This document shows, piece by piece, positions 5,713 to 5,931 of a stretch of DNA of 5,931 nucleotides (its first letter is position 1; every line of letters starts with the position of its first letter). Under the pieces are notes generated by a model that saw only the letters and a list, made by a program, of their open reading frames with translations, ran no database searches and was not told where the DNA came from. The DNA comes from an uncultured Collinsella sp. (lineage in GTDB: Bacteria > Actinomycetota > Coriobacteriia > Coriobacteriales > Coriobacteriaceae). The DNA is taken from assembly GCA_937982065.1 (NCBI GenBank), contig CALJMO010000010.1, positions 1 to 5,931 on the forward strand. Direction: 5' to 3'. Both the position numbers and the translations under genes were made by a program.

Positions 5713-5736
5713 ATCAAATTATAATTTGATACCACT
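5713..5736. promoter_or_regulatory. Palindromic operator candidate with embedded TATAAT
   Basis: ATCAAATTATAATTTGAT (5713-5730) is a perfect 18-bp palindrome starting seven bases after the MFS stop. TATAAT occurs on both strands within it (5720-5725 plus, 5723-5718 minus). Extending right, the minus strand reads AGTGGTATCAAAT, the same motif as in the two promoters at 1070 and 5783. It is A/T-rich without a T tract, so a regulator site is more likely than a terminator. Confidence 0.6.
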
Positions 5737-5782
5737 CACCAGAGAATTTCGACCGTTCACCGAGGATTGGAACAGATTGAAA

Positions 5783-5829
5783 AGTGGTATTAAAAACACG
5801 TTGGGTGTATGTCTATAATTGGTATCGAA
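5783..5829 (+). promoter_or_regulatory. Promoter with paired TGGTATYRAA motifs, twin of the EIIC promoter
   Basis: AGTGGTATTAAA (5783-5794) and TGGTATCGAA (5820-5829) flank TATAAT (5814-5819), with the motifs 35 bases apart start to start, exactly as at 1070-1116. The 15-mer TCTATAATTGGTATC is identical in both. The intervening bases differ, so the conservation is selective. A 6-bp hairpin, ACGCGA/TCGCGT (5835-5840 with 5850-5855), follows in the leader of the gene at 5877. Confidence 0.72.
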
Positions 5830-5876
5830 AAGAAACGCGATGTATAGATTCGCGTGCTGGACAGAAAGGAAAAGCC

Positions 5877-5931
5877 ATGAAGGAAACCGAGAAGATCGAG
5901 ATCATGCATTTCGACCAGGAGGGCTATCTCG
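5877..5931 (+). CDS. 5' end of an unidentified gene (partial), possibly SIS-domain sugar-phosphate enzyme
   Basis: The frame opens at ATG 5877 after AGAAAGGA (5863-5870) and runs off the window end, giving MKETEKIEIMHFDQEGYL. The HFDQEGYL-like start resembles, from memory, N-termini of SIS-domain proteins (fructoselysine/glucoselysine-phosphate deglycases and relatives) that often accompany mannose-type PTS genes. Eighteen residues are too few to decide. Sharing of promoter architecture with the EIIC gene supports a role in the same sugar pathway. The ATG at 5904 is an in-frame alternative start but lacks a good ribosome site. Confidence 0.55.
   Translation, partial: MKETEKIEIMHFDQEGYL

Noticed and set aside
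1..5931. CRISPR array or other regularly spaced repeats
   Set aside because: No repeat-spacer periodicity seen; the only repeats are the EIID tail, the IS ends and the operator motifs.

Overview
The window is GC-rich bacterial DNA carrying mannose-family phosphotransferase (PTS) permease genes, two drug/metabolite-type transporters and one insertion sequence. PTS-rich gene content, GC-rich codons and strong Shine-Dalgarno sites suggest a gut actinomycete of the Coriobacteriia (Collinsella-like). This is an inference from style and gene mix; no rRNA or other marker gene is present.

Layout. Bases 1-46 are the last codons of a PTS EIID gene, followed by a terminator (76-106). An EamA/DMT transporter gene follows (135-1025). 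A regulated promoter (about 1070-1116) and a structured leader (1118-1250) precede a two-gene PTS unit: EIIC (1251-2024) and EIID (2014-2838), ending in a very strong terminator (2873-2912). An IS110-family element of the IS1111 type (about 2914-4469, transposase on the minus strand) lies between that terminator and the ribosome binding site of an MFS transporter gene (4492-5706). A second promoter region (5713-5829) with the same architecture as the PTS promoter leads into a gene cut by the window end (5877 onward), possibly a SIS-domain sugar-phosphate enzyme.

How the parts fit. The EIIC/EIID pair forms a sugar-specific membrane channel but has no EIIA or EIIB beside it here, so those must be encoded elsewhere. 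The EIIC promoter and the promoter of the last gene share paired TGGTATYRAA motifs at identical spacing around a TATAAT box. This suggests one regulator controls sugar uptake and the downstream gene together. The first 55 bases are identical to the end of the complete EIID gene and the bases just past its stop, which points to a duplicated PTS module or gene conversion.

Most unusual features: the shared operator-promoter architecture; a possible SD-sequestering switch in the EIIC leader; and a structured 306-base tract 3' of the IS transposase that is a good candidate for a bridge RNA. That tract has two 8-nt matches to the element's own two ends, on opposite strands.
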